Part shown: positions 25,774-34,336 of the stretch, one piece after another | Layout of the letters: each line of letters opens with the position of its first letter | Numbering within the stretch: position 1 is the stretch's first letter | Notes under the pieces: model-generated | The model's input: only the letters and a program-made list of their open reading frames with translations | Databases searched by the model: none | Told to the model about the DNA's origin: nothing | Source: CAWIUB01 sp963839175 | Lineage (GTDB): Bacteria > Actinomycetota > Actinomycetes > Mycobacteriales > Jatrophihabitantaceae | Reading direction: 5' to 3' | NCBI GenBank assembly: GCA_963839175.1 | Contig: CAWIUB010000039.1 | Location: forward strand, 62,001-126,000 | DNA length: 64,000 nt | Program-made: the position numbers and the translations under genes

Positions 25774-27753
25774 TCAGGAACGAGCCTCGACGACTGCGTC
25801 GACCACCTCACCCAACACGTCGGCGATCGCGAAGTCCTTCGGCGTGAACACCCGCGCCACGCCGGCCGAGCGCAGCCGCCCGGCATCGGCCTCCGGGATG
25901 ATCCCTCCGACAACCACCGGCACGTCGGCTAGGCCGGCGGCGCGCAGCCCGTCGACGATCTCCGGCACGACCGACAAGTGCGAGCCGGAGAGCACCGACA
26001 GCCCCACTACGTCGACGTCCTCCTGCACCGCCGCCGTCACGATCTGTGCGGGTGTGAGCCGGATGCCGGAATAGATGACCTCGAAGCCGGCGTCGCGGGC
26101 CCGCACCGCGATCTGCTCGGCGCCGTTGGAGTGCCCGTCCAGACCCGGTTTGCCGACCAGGAACCGGAGCGGACGGCCGAACTCGGCGGCCAGTGCGCGC
26201 ACCCGGTCGCGGATGGCCGAGGAGTCGCCGCCGACCGACGTGGCCCCACTGACCCCGGTGGGTGCCCGGTACTCGCCGAACACTTCGCGCAACACGCCGG
26301 CCCATTCGCCGGTCGTCACGCCCGCCCGCGCACACGCCAGCGACGCGGGCATCAAGTTGGTGTCGGTCTTGGCAGCGTCGCGCAGGGTCCGCAGCGCCTC
26401 GTCGACCGCCGCGTGGTCACGACTCGCGCGCCATGCCCGGACGGCGTCGATCGCGGCCGCCTCCACCGCGGGATCGACGGCCTGGACCGCCGCATCGGTC
26501 TCGGCGAGCAGCGGGTTGGGCTCGGTCTCGGTGAACCGGTTCAGGCCGACCACGACGTCCTCGCCGGACTCGATGCGCCGGCGTCGCTCGGACAACGAGT
26601 ACACCATCGCCGACTTCAGGTAGCCCGACTCGACGGCCGCGACCGCGCCGCCCATGTCAAGCACCTTGGCGATCTCGGCACGGGCGCCGTCGGCGAGCTC
26701 GGCCACCTTGGCCTCGACGACGGGCGAGCCGTCGAACAGGTCGGCGTACTCCAGCAGGTCCGTCTCGTAGGCCAGCACCTGCTGCATGCGCAGCGACCAT
26801 TGCTGGTCCCAGGGACGCGGCAGGCCGAGCGCCTCGTTCCACGCTGGCAGCTGCACGGCACGGGCCCGGGCGTCCCGCGACATCGTCACGGCGAGCGTCT
26901 CGAGAAGGATGCGCGTGACGTTGTTCTCCGGCTGAGCCTCGGTGAGCCCGAGCGAGTTCACCTGGACGCCGTATCTGAATCTGCGTTGCCGCTCGTCGGT
27001 CACCCCGTAACGGGCGCGGGTGATCTCGTCCCAAAGCCTGCCGAACGCCCGCATCTTGCACATTTCCTCGACGAAGCGCACGCCGGCATTCACGAAGAAG
27101 GAGATACGCGCGACGACGTCTGGGAACTGGCTTTCGCTGACCTGCCCCGAGTTCCGCACTGAGTCCAGCACCGCAATCGCGGTACACAAAGCGAAAGCGA
27201 CCTCCTGGACCGGAGTCGCACCCGCCTCCTGCAGGTGGTAGCTGCAGACGTTGATTGGGTTCCACTTGGGAACCTGCGCCACCGTGTACGCGATCATGTC
27301 GGTGATCAGGCGCAGCGACGGCACGGGCGGGAAGACGTACGTGCCCCGGGACAGGTACTCCTTGATGATGTCGTTCTGCGTGGTGCCGGCGAGCTTGCCG
27401 AAGTCCGCGCCCTGCTCCTCGGCGACCGCGAGATACAGCGCCAGCAGCCACATCGCCGGGGCGTTGATCGTCATGGAGGTATTCATCTGGTCGAGCGGCA
27501 GACCGTCGAACAGCCTGCGCAGGTCGCCGATGTGCGTCACCGGGACGCCGACCTTGCCCACTTCGCCGCGCGCCAGGTCGGCGTCCGGGTCGTAGCCGGT
27601 CTGCGTGGGCAGATCGAAGGCGATCGAGAGTCCGGTCTGGCCCTTGGCCAGATTGCGGCGGTATAGCGCGTTCGACTCGCCCGGTGAGGAATGGCCCGCA
27701 TAGGTCCGCATGACCCAGGGGGGATCGCGTGTTTCGTCGTCCGGATACGGCAC
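25774..27753 (-). CDS. ecm: Ethylmalonyl-CoA mutase (Ecm/MeaA)
   Basis: A 659-residue B12-dependent mutase with catalytic barrel and C-terminal cobalamin domain in one chain. It rearranges (2R)-ethylmalonyl-CoA to methylsuccinyl-CoA. I chose GTG 27753 because GGAGGTGA lies just upstream; ATG 27798 would add 15 residues with no ribosome-binding site. The substrate-contact positions are Tyr18 in VMRTYAGHSS and Arg in KEYLSRGTYVFPP, as expected for a substrate with a free carboxylate and unlike the Phe/Gln pair of IcmA here. The cobalamin motif is GLDGHSNGAEQI followed by VGLSVLSGSH. The sequence resembles Streptomyces MeaA closely, and ccr and mce lie in the same block. Confidence 0.92.
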   Translation of the reverse strand: MPYPDDETRDPPWVMRTYAGHSSPGESNALYRRNLAKGQTGLSIAFDLPTQTGYDPDADLARGEVGKVGVPVTHIGDLRRLFDGLPLDQMNTSMTINAPAMWLLALYLAVAEEQGADFGKLAGTTQNDIIKEYLSRGTYVFPPVPSLRLITDMIAYTVAQVPKWNPINVCSYHLQEAGATPVQEVAFALCTAIAVLDSVRNSGQVSESQFPDVVARISFFVNAGVRFVEEMCKMRAFGRLWDEITRARYGVTDERQRRFRYGVQVNSLGLTEAQPENNVTRILLETLAVTMSRDARARAVQLPAWNEALGLPRPWDQQWSLRMQQVLAYETDLLEYADLFDGSPVVEAKVAELADGARAEIAKVLDMGGAVAAVESGYLKSAMVYSLSERRRRIESGEDVVVGLNRFTETEPNPLLAETDAAVQAVDPAVEAAAIDAVRAWRASRDHAAVDEALRTLRDAAKTDTNLMPASLACARAGVTTGEWAGVLREVFGEYRAPTGVSGATSVGGDSSAIRDRVRALAAEFGRPLRFLVGKPGLDGHSNGAEQIAVRARDAGFEVIYSGIRLTPAQIVTAAVQEDVDVVGLSVLSGSHLSVVPEIVDGLRAAGLADVPVVVGGIIPEADAGRLRSAGVARVFTPKDFAIADVLGEVVDAVVEARS

Positions 27754-27869
27754 GGCGTCACCTCCACGGATGATCCGACGATCCCATGAGCCGGACATCT
27801 TCTGGTAACAACTGTGGCCGACTTCGCAGAGCCCGTCGACCCGCGCGCCTTCTCTGGCACGCTCGACGA

Positions 27870-28367
27870 GTGGAGAACGACGGGCACGAACCGCTCAGCT
27901 GGGCTGATTTCGGGATCGCCAGCCGGGAACTCGCCGCGCGGGTCGACGCCGATGCGTTCCGTCCGGACCTGATCCTCGGCATCGCCCGGGGCGGCCTGTT
28001 CCCGGCGGGGGCGCTCGGCTACGCACTGGGTGTCAAGAACCTGCACCTGATGAACGTCGAGTACTACACCGGCGTGGACGAGCGGCTGGACATGCCGGTC
28101 GTGTTGCCGCCGGTCCCCCAGCCCGTGGACCTGTCCGGAGCGCGGGTACTGATAGCCGACGACATCGCCGACACCGGCGCCACGTTGCGGCTCGTCAAGG
28201 ACTTCTGCGCCGTGCACGTGGCCGAGGTGCGGTGCGCGGTCATCTACGAGAAAGCCGCCTCGACCGTCAAGTGCGAGTACGTGTGGCGGCAGACCGACCG
28301 GTGGATCGATTTCCCCTGGTCGATGCAGGCGCCGATCGTTGCACCCGCGGCGCACCCGGGCGGCTGA
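27870..28367 (+). CDS. Phosphoribosyltransferase family protein
   Basis: A 165-residue type I phosphoribosyltransferase. The PRPP-binding motif is VLIADDIADTGATL, preceded by LILGIARGGLFPAG. The C-terminus lacks features that would name a base, so it may be a xanthine/hypoxanthine-type enzyme or a regulator. GTG 27870 (VENDGHEPLSW) is chosen; a longer frame upstream is Arg-rich and overlaps the divergent ecm promoter. The stop is one base before the start of the SRPBCC gene, so the two are co-translated. Confidence 0.85.
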   Translation: MENDGHEPLSWADFGIASRELAARVDADAFRPDLILGIARGGLFPAGALGYALGVKNLHLMNVEYYTGVDERLDMPVVLPPVPQPVDLSGARVLIADDIADTGATLRLVKDFCAVHVAEVRCAVIYEKAASTVKCEYVWRQTDRWIDFPWSMQAPIVAPAAHPGG

Positions 28368-28368
28368 A

Positions 28369-28839
28369 GTGGGTAGCGCCGACTACCGGCTCGACGCGCA
28401 CTGGATCGTGCCCGCGGGCGTGGGCGCGGTCTACGCCGCGCTGGCCGACGTGGAGAGCTATCCCGTGTGGTGGGCGCAGGTCCGGCGGGTCCGGCGCATC
28501 GACGATGACTCCGGCGAGCTGACCTGCCGCAGCTGGCTGCCCTACGACCTGGTCTTCGTGGTCCGCCGTGAGATCGAGGATGCCGACGGGCGCGTCCTGC
28601 AGGCCCGCCTGGACGGCGATCTGGTTGGCAGGAGCCGGTGGACCGTCGAGTCGGATGGTGCCGTGACGACCGCGCGATTCACCCAGGACGTGACGGTGCG
28701 CAAGTCGCTCGTGCGCCGGGCTGGCCTGCTGGCCCGCCCGATCCTGCGCTTCAACCACGACGTGATGATGGGCGAGGGTGAGCGTGGGCTGCGCCGTCTC
28801 CTGGCGGCGCAGGCGGCCGCGCCGACCGTGGACGGATAG
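28369..28839 (+). CDS. SRPBCC/polyketide-cyclase-like START-fold protein
   Basis: A 156-residue SRPBCC-superfamily protein. It begins YRLDAHWIVPAGVGAVYAAL, then VESYPVWWAQVRRVRRID and a basic C-terminal helix (RRAGLLARPILRFNHDVMM). The fold binds hydrophobic ligands, but no catalytic residues can be assigned. GTG 28369 follows the phosphoribosyltransferase stop by one base. It converges on the 3-hydroxybutyryl-CoA dehydrogenase gene with a 44-bp spacer. Confidence 0.82.
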   Translation: MGSADYRLDAHWIVPAGVGAVYAALADVESYPVWWAQVRRVRRIDDDSGELTCRSWLPYDLVFVVRREIEDADGRVLQARLDGDLVGRSRWTVESDGAVTTARFTQDVTVRKSLVRRAGLLARPILRFNHDVMMGEGERGLRRLLAAQAAAPTVDG

Positions 28840-28883
28840 GCACGCCGGAGCGAGCCGATCAGGCCGCCGTTGCGGTTAGCCCG

Positions 28884-29735
28884 TCAGTACGCGTAGAAGC
28901 CGCGGCCGGTCTTGCGGCCGAGATCACCCGCCACCACCATGCGCTGCAGCAGCTCGGGCGGCGCGAACTTGCCGTCGCGGGTGTCGGCATAGACGTGGCC
29001 GGTGGCGTGCAGCATGATGTCGACGCCGGCCATATCGAGCGTCGCCAGTGGGCCCATCGGGTGGCCGAAGCCGAGTTTGCAGACCTTGTCGACGTCCTCG
29101 GCACTGGCGACGCCGGACTCCACCAGCCGCACCGCCTCATTCGCCAGCGCCAACACCAGCCGTGTGCTGACGAATCCCGCGACGTCTCGGTTCACCACGA
29201 CGCACGTCTTCCCGATGCCCTCTGCGTACGCGCGGGCCTGGGCGAGCGTCTCGTCGGACGTCTTGTAGCCACGCACCAGCTCTACCAGCGTCATCATCGG
29301 CACCGGTGAGAAGAAGTGGACGCCGACGACCGATTCCGGTCGCGTGGTGGCCGCCGCAATCTGGGTGATCGGGATGGCGCTGGTGTTGGACGCCAGCACG
29401 GTGTGCGGGCCCACCAGTCCGTCGAGGGTGGCAAACAGGTCCCGCTTCACGTCGAGGTTCTCGAAGACGGCCTCGATGACGATATCGGCGTCGGCGACGG
29501 CGGCCAGATCCGTTGTCGTCGCGATGCGCGCCAGCGCGGACTCGACGGCCGACGGCTCGACCGTGCCCTTCTCCGCCAACCTGCCCAGCGACTCCTGGAT
29601 GGCGGCCACTCCCTTCGACAATGCGTCGTCGGTGATGTCGCGCAGCACGACGTTCCAGCCCGCGACGGCGGACATCTGCGCGATGCCCGAGCCCATCAAT
29701 CCGGCACCGATGACCGCCACCTTCTGTCCAGCCAC
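28884..29735 (-). CDS. 3-hydroxybutyryl-CoA dehydrogenase
   Basis: A 283-residue single-module dehydrogenase. It has the NAD motif VAVIGAGLMGSGIAQ, catalytic His in GVHFFSPVPMM, and Asn replaced by Ser in FVSTRLVLALANEA; many FadB2-type enzymes show the same change. It would interconvert acetoacetyl-CoA and 3-hydroxybutyryl-CoA, on the way to crotonyl-CoA. GTG 29735 has GAGGAG five bases upstream, and a second GTG six bases earlier is less well placed. The window therefore carries three dehydrogenase modules of this type, two of them fused. Confidence 0.92.
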   Translation of the reverse strand: MAGQKVAVIGAGLMGSGIAQMSAVAGWNVVLRDITDDALSKGVAAIQESLGRLAEKGTVEPSAVESALARIATTTDLAAVADADIVIEAVFENLDVKRDLFATLDGLVGPHTVLASNTSAIPITQIAAATTRPESVVGVHFFSPVPMMTLVELVRGYKTSDETLAQARAYAEGIGKTCVVVNRDVAGFVSTRLVLALANEAVRLVESGVASAEDVDKVCKLGFGHPMGPLATLDMAGVDIMLHATGHVYADTRDGKFAPPELLQRMVVAGDLGRKTGRGFYAY

Positions 29736-29798
29736 AGCCACTCCTCGCCTCGATTTGCTGACCTCGCGAGAGTAATGGCCGAGTGTCAGGATGGGTCT

Positions 29799-30110
29799 GT
29801 GACGAACGATATTTCGGCGCTGATCGTGGCCGTGGTCGTCGTCTGCCTGCTCGGGCTGGTGCTGCGCTGGGCGTTTCGGCCCTCCCGAGCGCGCACCGGG
29901 GCGCCGGTCGACGCTGCGGAGTCCACCGATCTGGGCATGCTCGACGTGGTAGCCGCGGGGCGTTCGCGAAGCGAGGCGATCACCCTGCGAGCCGCGCTGG
30001 GTGAGGCGGGGATCCGCTCGTCCCTGTCGCACCGCCACGACGGCCAGCTGGACGTCCTCGTCTTTCACGCCGACGCGGAGCGCGCCCGCGGCGTCCTCGG
30101 TGCCAACTAG
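29799..30110 (+). CDS. Small single-pass membrane protein with DUF2007-like tail
   Basis: A 103-residue protein. One hydrophobic helix (SALIVAVVVVCLLGLVLRW) is followed by a basic stop and a soluble domain that begins LGMLDVVAAGRSRSEAITLR. That domain resembles the signal-transduction-like DUF2007 fold (repeated beta-alpha-beta), placed in the cytoplasm by the positive-inside rule. GTG 29799 is chosen, with ATG 29775 as an alternative. Its TAG and the murA TAG share the palindrome CTAG at 30107-30110. Function unknown. Confidence 0.7.
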   Translation: MTNDISALIVAVVVVCLLGLVLRWAFRPSRARTGAPVDAAESTDLGMLDVVAAGRSRSEAITLRAALGEAGIRSSLSHRHDGQLDVLVFHADAERARGVLGAN

Positions 30111-31399
30111 AACACGTCGGACTCGACCCGCCGCACGTCGGCGCCCAGGGAACGCAGTTGCTCGTCGAAGCGGACGTAGCCCCGGTCGATGTGCTGGATC
30201 TCGGCGATCTCGGTGACCCCCTCGGCGACGAGTCCAGCGATCACCAGGCTAACCCCGGCGCGGATGTCGGTGGCCCGGACCGGTGCGCCCGACAGGCGCG
30301 GCTTGCCGCGTACGACGGCGTGATGGCCGTCGGTTCGCACGTCGGCGTCCATGCGGGCGATCTCGTCGCAGAACATGAACCGGCCCTCGAACAGGTTCTC
30401 GGTGATCAGCGCGGTGCCATCGGCGATCGACAGCAACGCGATGGCCAGCGGCTGCAGATCGGTGGCCAGGCCCGGATACGGCAGCGTCACGACGTCGAAG
30501 CTCTTCGGACGCTGGTCCATCCGAACCCGAAACCCGTCGGGCAGCACGTCAATGTCGGCACCCGAGCGCACCAGCTTGTCCAGCGCGATCTCCAGGTGCT
30601 CCGCACGCCCGCCGCGTACCGTCACGTCCCCGCGCGTGGCAGTGGCCGCGAACGCCCAGGTACCGGCCACAATCCGATCAGCCACCGCCGCGTGGGTCGT
30701 CGGTCGCAGCGAGTCGACGCCGTCGATCTCCAGCGTGGACGATCCGACGCCGTCGATCTGCGCGCCCATCGCGACCAGCATCCGGCACAGGTCGACGATC
30801 TCCGGCTCGCGCGCCGCGTTGTCGATGACCGTGCTGCCCTTGGCGAGCACCGCGGCCGTCAGGATGTTCTCCGTGGCACCGACGCTCGGAAAGTCGAGCC
30901 AGATCGTCGAACCGTGCAGCTGCCCCGCTTCGGCCACGATGTAGCCGTGTTCGACCCGAATCTGCGCACCCATCCGCTCCAGGCCGGCGAAGTGCATGTC
31001 CAGCGGACGTGAACCGATCGCGTCACCCCCTGGCAGCGCCACCTTCGCGCGTCCGGTGCGCGCGAGCAACGGGCCCAGCACACAGATCGAGCCGCGGATG
31101 CGGCGGACCAGGTCGTACGGCGCCTGCGACAGCAGCCGGGACGGGTCGTCCGGCACGGTGATGCGGACGCTGTCGGCGGTTTCGGCTGGATCCTCGGCGT
31201 CCTGCTCCACGTCACAGCCCAGCCGGCCGAGCAGCTCGTGCATGATCGACACATCGGAGATCGCGGGCAGGTTGCGCAGCGTGGTCTGCCCGGGCGCGAG
31301 CAGCGCCGCCGCCATCAGCTTGAGCACGCTGTTCTTGGCACCTACGACGGCGACCTCGCCCCGCAACCGGGCACCGCCGGTCACTCGCAACACCTGCAT
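30107..31399 (-). CDS. murA: UDP-N-acetylglucosamine 1-carboxyvinyltransferase MurA
   Basis: A 430-residue enzyme that adds enolpyruvate from PEP to UDP-GlcNAc, the first committed step of peptidoglycan synthesis. The N-terminal GGARLRGEVAVVGAKNSVLK holds the essential Lys. The active-site loop reads ALPGGDAIGSRPLDMH, with Asp126 (codon 31022-31024) where most bacteria have Cys115. Asp at this place is known in M. tuberculosis MurA and makes it naturally insensitive to fosfomycin. ATG 31399 is chosen, with GTG 31408 as an alternative. No Shine-Dalgarno is seen, and TAGCGT seven bases upstream suggests a leaderless mRNA. Confidence 0.95.
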   Translation of the reverse strand: MQVLRVTGGARLRGEVAVVGAKNSVLKLMAAALLAPGQTTLRNLPAISDVSIMHELLGRLGCDVEQDAEDPAETADSVRITVPDDPSRLLSQAPYDLVRRIRGSICVLGPLLARTGRAKVALPGGDAIGSRPLDMHFAGLERMGAQIRVEHGYIVAEAGQLHGSTIWLDFPSVGATENILTAAVLAKGSTVIDNAAREPEIVDLCRMLVAMGAQIDGVGSSTLEIDGVDSLRPTTHAAVADRIVAGTWAFAATATRGDVTVRGGRAEHLEIALDKLVRSGADIDVLPDGFRVRMDQRPKSFDVVTLPYPGLATDLQPLAIALLSIADGTALITENLFEGRFMFCDEIARMDADVRTDGHHAVVRGKPRLSGAPVRATDIRAGVSLVIAGLVAEGVTEIAEIQHIDRGYVRFDEQLRSLGADVRRVESDVF

Positions 31400-31405
31400 C
31401 GGGCC

Positions 31406-31417
31406 CACGCTAGCGTG
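31406..31417. promoter_or_regulatory. 12-bp palindrome with mirror-image -10 elements (murA / adenosyltransferase)
   Basis: CACGCTAGCGTG is self-complementary. On each strand it contains TAGCGT, a TANNNT-type -10. Plus strand: TAGCGT 31411-31416, six bases before ATG 31423. Minus strand: 31412-31407, seven bases before ATG 31399. The two start codons are 23 bases apart. Both transcripts would be leaderless, with overlapping promoters that should exclude each other. Inferred from spacing only. Confidence 0.55.
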
Positions 31418-31422
31418 AAGGC

Positions 31423-31992
31423 ATGGCCGTGCATCTGACCCGTATCTACACCAGGACAGGCGACGACGGCACGACCGCGCTCGGCGACATGTCCCGGGTC
31501 GACAAGACGCATCCGCGGGTAGCCGCCTACGCCGACTGCGACGAGACCAACGCGGCGATCGGTGTCGCGGTCGCCCTCGGTGAGCTGCCCCCGCCGATCA
31601 CAGCGGTGCTGCACCAGGTGCAGAACGACTTGTTCGATGTGGGCGCCGATCTCTGCACGCCGGTGGTCGCGAACCCGCAGTACCCGCCGTTGCGGATCAC
31701 CGCTGCCCAGGTCGAACGGCTGGAAGGCTGGTGCGACCAGTTCAATGCTCAGTTGGCGAAGCTGGATAGCTTCATCCTGCCGGGCGGCACACCCGGTGCC
31801 GCCTTCCTGCATCAAGCCCGCGCTGTCGCCCGGCGAGGCGAGCGCAGCGCCTGGGCGCTGTACGCGGTCGACCCCGAGCACACCAATCGCGAGGCGTTGC
31901 GGTATCTCAATCGTCTGTCGGATTTGCTGTTCATCCTCAGCCGCACGGCCAACCCCGGCGGCGACGTCTTGTGGCGCCCTGGCGGCGACTGA
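31423..31992 (+). CDS. PduO-type cob(I)alamin adenosyltransferase
   Basis: A 189-residue ATP:corrinoid adenosyltransferase. It carries the ATP loop YTRTGDDGTTALG, the RRGERSAWAL helix and the C-terminal RYLNRLSDLLFILSR, all typical of PduO. It makes adenosylcobalamin, the cofactor of both mutases in the window, and the M. tuberculosis counterpart is Rv1314c next to murA. The ATG has only an AAGG two bases away, so the leaderless model above is favoured. It converges on the DUF2550 gene with a 53-bp spacer. Confidence 0.93.
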   Translation: MAVHLTRIYTRTGDDGTTALGDMSRVDKTHPRVAAYADCDETNAAIGVAVALGELPPPITAVLHQVQNDLFDVGADLCTPVVANPQYPPLRITAAQVERLEGWCDQFNAQLAKLDSFILPGGTPGAAFLHQARAVARRGERSAWALYAVDPEHTNREALRYLNRLSDLLFILSRTANPGGDVLWRPGGD

Positions 31993-32045
31993 CGTCCCAC
32001 GACTTCGGGAGCATCTGATCCAGGCCCTGAGCCAGACTCCCGACC

Positions 32046-32450
32046 TCAGGACGACGGGGCCGAGGACTCCAGCCACGAGACGAAGCCGGTGTAGGCGCCG
32101 TCGGCCAAGGCGATCGTGACGTCGCCCGTGGAGTCACGGCATTCGACGATGATCGCGCTGGCCGGCAGGGACGAACGCTCCTGCCCGGTCGGTGGGCGCT
32201 GGCCCACGACCTGCAGATCATCGCGCTGGATGATTCGCGACGGCCGCGTGCCGATGCCGATAGCCCGGTACCACCGCAATTCGTTGCCCGAGTATCGCCC
32301 GACGCCGTACAGCCACCGGCTGCCGCGGCGGGTGGCCAACGGGATGGCGCCGGCGCTGCGCAGCATCTGCCGCTGCCGGGCCACGATGGACGCGAGCACG
32401 ATCACGACGAGGATCAGCGCGATGGCGAAGATGAGATCGACGACGGCCAC
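32046..32450 (-). CDS. DUF2550 membrane-anchored protein
   Basis: A 134-residue protein with one N-terminal helix (VVDLIFAIALILVVIVLASI) followed by a small beta-rich domain of the DUF2550 family (Rv1312-like), with RGSRWLYGVGRYSGNELRWY and a C-terminal FVSWLESSAPSS. GTG 32450 has GGGGGAG four bases upstream. It follows atpC by 22 nt and is the last gene of the atp transcript, as in mycobacteria. No function is known to me for the family. Confidence 0.85.
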   Translation of the reverse strand: MAVVDLIFAIALILVVIVLASIVARQRQMLRSAGAIPLATRRGSRWLYGVGRYSGNELRWYRAIGIGTRPSRIIQRDDLQVVGQRPPTGQERSSLPASAIIVECRDSTGDVTIALADGAYTGFVSWLESSAPSS

Positions 32451-32472
32451 TGCGCTCCCCCGTAGCTGCCGA

Positions 32473-32868
32473 TCAGACCGCTTCGCCGGCGGCACGCAGC
32501 CGCGCCAGAGCCCGGTTGCGCGCGTCCTGGGCCGCCGTATCGGTCTCCTCGGCGCCGGGTGACTCGACCTCCGCGCGGCTGAGCGCATCGCGGGCCCGGG
32601 CCACGTCGATCTCGCTAGCCTCCTCGGCGGTCTCAGCCATGATGGCGATCCCGTCCTCGCGGACGGACAGGAAACCGCCGTTGACGGCCACCCGCAGCTC
32701 GTCGTGGCCGTCGCGCACGACGCGAACCAGCCAGCCATCTTCCAGCTCCGCGAGCAACGGCTCGTGCCCGTCCAGGATGCCGATCTCGCCCTCGGGCGTT
32801 CGGGCGATGACCATCGTGGCCTGCCCCGACCAGATCGGCCGCTCGACCGCGACCACCTCGACGTGCAT
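32473..32868 (-). CDS. atpC: ATP synthase F1 subunit epsilon
   Basis: A 131-residue epsilon subunit of the F1 stalk. The N-terminal beta-barrel includes GEIGILDGHEPLLAELEDG, the conserved epsilon signature. The C-terminal part carries helical DARNRALARLRAAG. ATG 32868 is chosen because GGAAGGG is seven bases upstream; GTG 32871 precedes it directly. It lies 16 nt after atpD in the atp operon. Confidence 0.94.
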   Translation of the reverse strand: MHVEVVAVERPIWSGQATMVIARTPEGEIGILDGHEPLLAELEDGWLVRVVRDGHDELRVAVNGGFLSVREDGIAIMAETAEEASEIDVARARDALSRAEVESPGAEETDTAAQDARNRALARLRAAGEAV

Positions 32869-32884
32869 CACGCGTCCCTTCCGC

Positions 32885-34336
32885 TCAGGCCTTCTTCAGC
32901 TCATCGGCTTTGCGCTCGAGGTCTTCGAGGCCGCCGCACATGAAGAACGCCTGCTCGGGGTAGCTGTCGAACTCGCCCTCGCACAGCCGCTTGAACGCAT
33001 CGACCGTCTCGGTCACCGGCACGAACGACCCGTCCAGCCCGGTGAAAACCTTGGCCACGAACGTGTTCTGCGACAGGAAGCGCTCGATGCGCCGCGCCCG
33101 GCCGACCAGGATCTTGTCCTCCTCCGACAGCTCGTCGACACCCAGGATCGCGATGATGTTCTGCAGCTCGGCATAGCGCTGCAGGATCTCCTTGGTGCGC
33201 TGGGCGACCTGGTAGTGCTCCTCACCGACATAGCGCGCATCGAGAATGCGCGACGTCGAGTCGAGTGGGTCCACCGCAGGGTAGATGCCCTTCTCCGAGA
33301 TCGGCCGGGAGAGCACGGTCGTGGCGTCAAGGTGGGCGAACGCGGTGTGCGGCGCGGGGTCGGTGATGTCGTCGGCCGGCACGTAGATCGCCTGCATCGA
33401 GGTGATCGAGTGGCCACGGGTCGAGGTGATCCGCTCCTGCAGCTGGCCCATCTCGTCGGCCAGCGTCGGCTGGTAACCCACCGCGGACGGCATCCGGCCG
33501 AGCAGCGTCGACACCTCCGAACCCGCCTGGGTGAACCGGAAGATGTTGTCGATGAACAGCAGCACGTCCTGGCCCTGGACGTCGCGGAAATACTCGGCCA
33601 TGGTCAGCGCCGAGAGAGCCACCCGCAGCCGGGTGCCCGGCGGCTCGTCCATCTGCCCGAAGACCAATGCGGTCTTCTCGATGACGCCGGTCTCGGTCAT
33701 CTCGACGATCAGCCCGGTGCCCTCACGGGTGCGTTCACCGACTCCGGCGAACACCGACACGCCGCCGAAGTTCTCGGCGACCCGGTAGATCATCTCCTGG
33801 ATCAGCACGGTCTTGCCCACGCCGGCCCCACCGAACAGCCCGATCTTGCCACCCAGCACGTACGGGGTGAGCAGGTCGAGGACCTTGACGCCGGTCTCGA
33901 ACATCTCGGTCTTGCTCTCCAACTGGGCGAACGGCGGCGGATCGCGGTGGATCGGCCAGCGCTCGGTGATCTCGAGCGAACTGGCCTCGACGTCGAGCGG
34001 CTCGCCGAGGCAGTTGAAGACGTGGCCCTTGGTCACGTCCCCGACCGGAACCGTGATCGGCCCGCCGGTGTCGGTGACGACGGCCCCACGGACCAGCCCG
34101 TCGGTCGGCTGCAGCGCGATGGCCCGCACGATGTCATCGCCGATGTGCTGCTCGACCTCGAGGGTCATCGTCTTGGCCACCTCTTCGAGGGCGATCTCGA
34201 CGGTGAGCGCGTTGAACAGCGCCGGCATGGTGTCGCGGCTGAACTCGACGTCGACGACCGGACCGATCACCCGGACGACCCGGCCGGTGCCAATGTGGTG
34301 CTCGCTCGCGGTGGCGATCTCGTCGGTAATGGTCAC
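32885..34336 (-). CDS. atpD: ATP synthase F1 subunit beta
   Basis: A 483-residue catalytic beta subunit. The P-loop is GLFGGAGVGKTVLIQE, the catalytic Glu is in FAGVGERTREG, and the family signature PAVDPLDSTSRIL is present. The GTG start (34336) overlaps the atpG stop in a GTGA junction. A 640-codon open frame on the opposite strand is a high-GC shadow of this gene. Confidence 0.98.
   Translation of the reverse strand: MTITDEIATASEHHIGTGRVVRVIGPVVDVEFSRDTMPALFNALTVEIALEEVAKTMTLEVEQHIGDDIVRAIALQPTDGLVRGAVVTDTGGPITVPVGDVTKGHVFNCLGEPLDVEASSLEITERWPIHRDPPPFAQLESKTEMFETGVKVLDLLTPYVLGGKIGLFGGAGVGKTVLIQEMIYRVAENFGGVSVFAGVGERTREGTGLIVEMTETGVIEKTALVFGQMDEPPGTRLRVALSALTMAEYFRDVQGQDVLLFIDNIFRFTQAGSEVSTLLGRMPSAVGYQPTLADEMGQLQERITSTRGHSITSMQAIYVPADDITDPAPHTAFAHLDATTVLSRPISEKGIYPAVDPLDSTSRILDARYVGEEHYQVAQRTKEILQRYAELQNIIAILGVDELSEEDKILVGRARRIERFLSQNTFVAKVFTGLDGSFVPVTETVDAFKRLCEGEFDSYPEQAFFMCGGLEDLERKADELKKA

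Noticed and set aside
25978..27162. 394-codon frame antisense to ecm
   Set aside because: Low-complexity shadow; ecm is complete on the other strand.
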